From: an uncultured Hyphomonadaceae bacterium | GTDB taxonomy: Bacteria > Pseudomonadota > Alphaproteobacteria > Caulobacterales > Hyphomonadaceae | Reading direction: 5' to 3' | Assembly: GCA_938049795.1 (NCBI GenBank) | Contig: CALLCD010000048.1 | Coordinates: 1-42,248 of the forward strand | DNA length: 42,248 nucleotides | Shown: positions 37,863 to 42,248 of the stretch, in pieces | How positions within the stretch are numbered: the first letter of the stretch is position 1 | Layout of the letters: each line of letters opens with the position of its first letter | Translations under genes and position numbers: made by a program | The notes under the pieces: generated by a model | Seen by the model: only the letters and a program-made list of their open reading frames with translations | What the model was told of the DNA's origin: nothing | The model's database searches: none

Positions 37863-39167
37863 TCAGCGAACAAGTACGGCACTGGTCGCATTGTTCGGGC
37901 CAACCCCTTCAGGGACCGGGACATCCGACGCGGTATAGTCCGTCTGGATGACAAGATTTGGTCCATTATACAGTTCGAAGCTCTGGGCAACGATCACTGT
38001 ATACTCGGATTCATCGGCAACTGGCGTTTCGCCATCGACGACAAGTTTATCGTCGGGAAGGTAGATTGTGCCGACCAGTCGTCGCGCATCATTGCTGCGG
38101 ATGACATGGCCATCGCGCAAGGGCGGCGCGCCTCTGCCTCTGGATCTCATCGTCTTGGGGTTGTTTGCATCTGCAAAGAACAGCAGGCCAGTAAGGGCGC
38201 CCGTTCGAGGCGCAGTGAGATCGATATGGGAGTCTTCATCAAAGTTCAGCTTGGCGTTCATACCCGTCAGATAGAAACCGACATCATTGCCCAGAATCCA
38301 GCCATCATTGTTAACGCTCAGCGTCCCATTCTCGATGATGTAGATGCCCGGTTCCAGCGTGGCGCGTGCGCCGCTGATTTCGAGCCCGCCACAATACACG
38401 CCCGGCTCAAGCGTCGTGTCCGTTGTCACCCGACGTTCGATATGGTCGCAGCCGCTATAGTTCGGAGCGGGTCGACCCGCGAGCGGATCGACGATCGGCG
38501 GGGCATCCGTAACAGGTGTTGCCGAAATGCCGCGAAGCGAGCCGATATAGCCGCCAACGAGGAAGACATCGGAGACCACAATCTGAGCGCGCGGTAGGAC
38601 TGTCAGTGATTCCGGGCTGGTCGAGTTGGCATAGAGCGCACAGTTGCGGGCGGTCAATTCGGACCGCTGATTAAGCGCAAGGGCGAACTTGGTCTCCTCG
38701 TCAAGTGCGATGAGGCAGGTGTTTCCCGCCTGACCGACAAGTTGTGCCGTGGATTTGACCCGCATTGTGGATGCCATCCCCAAAGGGTTCGCAAAATATG
38801 TCTGGGGGGATGCCGAGACGGTCACGTCCACGGTCTTGTCTGGCAAGTCAATTTGGACATTGGCTGTAAGGTCGGGGATGTCATCAAAACTGTAGACATA
38901 GGCAAGCGCCACTTCTTCGATCCGGCGCTCATCATTACGAACGATTTCCATTTCGCGCACCGCATAGAGTGCACCATCATCGGCTATGTTCTGTATACGG
39001 GCGCGCTGGGATTGTATGGCTGACTGGTCAAGTGCAATCCCGCCGAGCAGAAGGAGAATGGGGAGCATCACCGCAAAAATGAACGCAGTGGTGCCGTCGG
39101 TCTCTCCTTTCCAACTGCCAAACACGATCGGTCTCCCAGTTTCAATCAGATCTGTAACATAGAACAT
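37863..39167 (-). CDS. TadG-like pilus-assembly-associated protein
   Basis: N-terminal 'GTTAFIFAVMLPILLLLGGIALDQSAIQSQRARIQNIADDGALYAVREM' TadE/TadG-type segment; Gly-rich beta-helix-like C-terminal region. ATG at 39167 chosen over GTG 39203. Confidence 0.75.
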   Translation of the reverse strand: MFYVTDLIETGRPIVFGSWKGETDGTTAFIFAVMLPILLLLGGIALDQSAIQSQRARIQNIADDGALYAVREMEIVRNDERRIEEVALAYVYSFDDIPDLTANVQIDLPDKTVDVTVSASPQTYFANPLGMASTMRVKSTAQLVGQAGNTCLIALDEETKFALALNQRSELTARNCALYANSTSPESLTVLPRAQIVVSDVFLVGGYIGSLRGISATPVTDAPPIVDPLAGRPAPNYSGCDHIERRVTTDTTLEPGVYCGGLEISGARATLEPGIYIIENGTLSVNNDGWILGNDVGFYLTGMNAKLNFDEDSHIDLTAPRTGALTGLLFFADANNPKTMRSRGRGAPPLRDGHVIRSNDARRLVGTIYLPDDKLVVDGETPVADESEYTVIVAQSFELYNGPNLVIQTDYTASDVPVPEGVGPNNATSAVLVR

Positions 39168-39248
39168 ATTTCCATCAGGTAAGGTTAGTCGTTGGAATTT
39201 CACACAAATTTTGCCTGCGAGTTCGGTGTTTCTTCAGTGCGTTCCGGT

Positions 39249-42017
39249 ATGCTTAACAGCGTAACAGTACGGATACTCCCAGCCTTGACCTCGTCTGCCT
39301 TGCCTTTGCCATTCTACCGGTCTTTGCGGTTCCGCTTGTCGCTTGTGATTGCGGCTGTGATCTTCGCTGCGGTGATGGTGACCGCGATGCTCGCAGCCGC
39401 CAACAGCTTTGACAGGGAGCTCACCCTCAAGCGTGACCTCCTAAGCGGTGCGGCCTCGGCTTATGCCGCGGCGCTGGCCGATCCGGTCATTTCCGGAGAG
39501 CGCGGTGAGATACTGGCCACTTTGCGGGGGGTACGCGAGCTGCCCGGATTTGTTCAGGCCGATGTCACAAACAGCGACGGGCAGGTGCTCGCGCAGTTTG
39601 GTAGCGGAGCCATCCTCGTTGGCCGCAACGACAATGCGCAGGACATGGAGACCTCGGATTTGTGGGCGGCCCGCCAGCTCCGTATTGAGATGCCGATTGT
39701 CAACGGCGGTGTCGAGGTGGGGAAAATTGGTCTCCTCGGCGATATTTCAGACGTCCGTGCGGCCATTTTTGCCGAGATCCGTGTTACCGCGATAACGGCT
39801 CTGATCGCGATCCTGATCAGCATCGGCATTGCCCAATGGGTAATCTCACGGATCACCAAACCCTTGCGTCAGCTCTCCGAACTTATGTCCAGTTTCGCCG
39901 ATGAAAGAGCCGCGGTGATGCCGACAGTGGAAGCCGGACAAGACGAGACGGGTGTTCTGGCGACGGCGTTTAATGCCATGATCGCCAGTATCAGTGATCG
40001 TGACCGGCGGATTGACCGGCACCTTGAAACGCTTGAAGACACAGTCGCCGAGCGAACACATGATCTGAGCCTTGCGCGTGATGAGGCCGAAGCGGCCAAT
40101 GCCGCCAAGTCCGACTTTCTCGCAACGATGAGCCATGAGATCCGTACACCCATGAATGGCATGCTGGTCATGGCCGAGATGTTGTCTTCAGCCGATCTGT
40201 CCCCGCGTCATCGCCGGTATGCGCAGATCATTGCGCGGTCGGGCAACTCTCTGCTGGCGATTATCAATGACATTCTTGATCTGTCGAAAATCGAGTCGGG
40301 CAAACTCGATCTTGAGTTGCGGCCTGTGTCACTGGATGAATTGGTCAGTGACGTGTCTACGCTGTTCTGGGAGCGTGCACGCGAAAAGCAGGTTGATATT
40401 GCCACCTATGTCGCCTCTGATGTGCCCGCTGGTATTGTCACCGACCCGACGCGGCTCAACCAGATCATCACCAATCTCGTCAACAATGCCTTGAAATTTA
40501 CCGAGACGGGCGGTGTCGAGATACGCGTTGGTGCATTGGCGACCAAGGCTGATGAGCATGCGCAAATCGTGATCGAGGTTGAAGACACGGGCATCGGCAT
40601 CCCCGAGGACAAGATCGAGCATATCTTCGAAGCTTTCTCGCAGGCTGACCAGTCCACAACCCGCAATTTTGGCGGGACAGGACTTGGCCTCGCCGTGTGC
40701 CGCCGCCTGGCCGATGCGCTTGGAGGCGACATTTCGGTGGAGAGTGTGCTCGGGCAGGGCAGTGTTTTCCGGCTCGTTTTCCCGGCGGAGGTGACCGAGC
40801 CTGCGCCTGTCTGGCCCGTAAGCGGTATGAGTGTTGGTGTCGATCTCGGCACGGGGCTTATGGCGCAGGCGCTTCGGCGGAGCCTGTCAGATTTCAGATG
40901 TATGATCGGCACGGAAACGGCCGACCTTGTGATTTCAAACTCCCAACGGCTTGAATGTGCAGCGCCCGCCAGCGGCTCCTATGTTCTGTTGAGCGATATT
41001 GGCGATACGCAGGCAAGCCGGTTATTGCGAGACGGACAGGCAGCTGATTTGCTGCCCAATCCGTTCACCCGGGCCGATCTGGCGGATCTGCTGACGCGCG
41101 CAGAGGCCGGAACGCTCAGAGGGGTTGGCGCGCTGCATAGCCAGCATGAAGTGACCGAGCGGCCTGACTTTGCCGGGCTGCATGTGCTCGCGGCAGACGA
41201 CAATGCGGTCAATCGTGAAGTGCTGGGTGAAGCGTTGGCGACACTTGGTGTCAGCGTGGACTTTGCCGAGGATGGTGTGGGGGCCGTCGAAATGGCGGCG
41301 GGCGGCAGCTATGATGCGATCTTCATGGATGGGTCGATGCCCGTGATGGATGGCTTTGAGGCAACGCGACGTATCCGGGCGGCTGAGCAAATGGCCGATG
41401 GCGACACACAGACGCCGATCATCGCTCTAACTGCGCAAGTGGCAGGGACGGATGCGGACGTTTGGATGGATGCCGGAGCTGATGCCTATATGGCCAAACC
41501 GTTTACGCTCGAACGGCTCACGGCAGCGCTGTCGGATCTCGGCACCCCGCGTGAGCGCACCAAAGAGCCTGAACCGGTTGCGGAGGGCGAGCCGGCGGTT
41601 TCGTCAGATATTTTCGATGCGGAAACGCTGGCGGGCTTTACCAAGATGAGCGCACGGTCGGGACGTGATCTTAAGGGTAAAGTCTGGGCGCTGTTCCGCA
41701 CCAAAGCCCCGGACGGATTGGCTGATATTCGTGAGGCACTGGCGCAATCCGTCCCCGCACGGGAGGTTTCCCGTAAGGCGCACGCGCTCAAATCAATGGC
41801 GCTCAGTGCTGGTGCTGCCGAGTTTGCCACTGCCTGTGGACGTCTGGAACATGCGGCCGCGTCCGAGGATGACGCAAATACGCTGGCACAGGCCGCACAG
41901 GAAATCGCTGCGAGCCTCGACCGGACGCTATCGGCTATGGATGCTGCCGGGGACGAACAATCACCTGTTCGTAAGGCGGCCTCTGAAGAAGCGGCGGGAA
42001 CTATTTTGGGGAAGTGA
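39249..42017 (+). CDS. Hybrid histidine kinase (TM/sensor-HAMP-HisKA-HATPase-pseudoREC-REC-Hpt)
   Basis: 'FLATMSHEIRTPMNGML', 'GTGLGLAVCRRL', 'LAADDNAVNREVL...IFMDGSMPVMDG...AKPF', Hpt 'SRKAHALKSMALSAGA'. ATG at 39249 (ORF track 39192). Confidence 0.93.
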   Translation: MLNSVTVRILPALTSSALPLPFYRSLRFRLSLVIAAVIFAAVMVTAMLAAANSFDRELTLKRDLLSGAASAYAAALADPVISGERGEILATLRGVRELPGFVQADVTNSDGQVLAQFGSGAILVGRNDNAQDMETSDLWAARQLRIEMPIVNGGVEVGKIGLLGDISDVRAAIFAEIRVTAITALIAILISIGIAQWVISRITKPLRQLSELMSSFADERAAVMPTVEAGQDETGVLATAFNAMIASISDRDRRIDRHLETLEDTVAERTHDLSLARDEAEAANAAKSDFLATMSHEIRTPMNGMLVMAEMLSSADLSPRHRRYAQIIARSGNSLLAIINDILDLSKIESGKLDLELRPVSLDELVSDVSTLFWERAREKQVDIATYVASDVPAGIVTDPTRLNQIITNLVNNALKFTETGGVEIRVGALATKADEHAQIVIEVEDTGIGIPEDKIEHIFEAFSQADQSTTRNFGGTGLGLAVCRRLADALGGDISVESVLGQGSVFRLVFPAEVTEPAPVWPVSGMSVGVDLGTGLMAQALRRSLSDFRCMIGTETADLVISNSQRLECAAPASGSYVLLSDIGDTQASRLLRDGQAADLLPNPFTRADLADLLTRAEAGTLRGVGALHSQHEVTERPDFAGLHVLAADDNAVNREVLGEALATLGVSVDFAEDGVGAVEMAAGGSYDAIFMDGSMPVMDGFEATRRIRAAEQMADGDTQTPIIALTAQVAGTDADVWMDAGADAYMAKPFTLERLTAALSDLGTPRERTKEPEPVAEGEPAVSSDIFDAETLAGFTKMSARSGRDLKGKVWALFRTKAPDGLADIREALAQSVPAREVSRKAHALKSMALSAGAAEFATACGRLEHAAASEDDANTLAQAAQEIAASLDRTLSAMDAAGDEQSPVRKAASEEAAGTILGK

Positions 42018-42049
42018 AAATGGGCACCGGCTCGTTTGGCCAGTGCCCA
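42017..42049 (-). terminator. Terminator-like inverted repeat between convergent genes
   Basis: Minus strand TGGGCACTGGC-CAAACGA-GCCGGTGCCCA then TTTTC (one G.U). Confidence 0.65.
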
Positions 42050-42061
42050 CCATTCATTTGT

Positions 42062-42248
42062 CTATGTCGCCTTGAGCGCAGCTGCGGCTGCATTCAACGC
42101 GTCAAGGCGACTGTCAAAGGCGCGCTCATCGGAGAGATGACCGTCAGCGCTGAGCCCTGAAAGCATCGCCCGGACTTTGTCATTCATATTGACGGTGAAA
42201 ACGAGTTTCCCGTCAGCCTGTGCGTCGGCAGCAATCGTCTCAACCGCT
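42062..42248 (-). CDS. Unknown protein, C-terminal fragment, truncated by window end
   Basis: My minus-strand translation: AVETIAADAQADGKLVFTVNMNDKVRAMLSGLSADGHLSDERAFDSRLDALNAAAAALKAT*; no family recognised. Confidence 0.5.
   Translation of the reverse strand, partial: AVETIAADAQADGKLVFTVNMNDKVRAMLSGLSADGHLSDERAFDSRLDALNAAAAALKAT

Overview
The window is alphaproteobacterial chromosome (Caulobacterales/Maricaulales/Rhodobacterales-like gene content) and is mostly conserved housekeeping sequence: a ydbH-ynbE-ydbL-type envelope operon, chpT with CheY-like and CheR-like genes, an HD hydrolase with a Nudix/wHTH NAD regulator, tig, fabD-fabG-acpP-fabF-mltG-yicC-gmk, mobA, dsbD-like, hisS-hisZ-hisG, argD, and REC-EAL, TadG-like and hybrid histidine kinase genes. 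I see no CRISPR array, tRNA, rRNA or mobile element. The regions most worth a second look are: (1) a cluster of three divergent, cysteine-bearing exported paralogs, plus a DUF2270-like membrane protein, lying between a CoxE-like VWA gene and its probable MoxR AAA+ partner; the middle paralog carries a 1-nt frameshift whose repair restores a 383-aa protein. (2) A 114-aa protein of unknown function preceded by a perfect GAAC-N7-GAAC LexA-type box and a near-perfect copy exactly 28 bp upstream. (3) A promoter/hairpin/terminator unit after hisG that looks like a small RNA. (4) Two small membrane-peptide ORFs (49 and 32 aa) missing from the supplied ORF track. All calls come from reading the sequence and translations; no database search was run.
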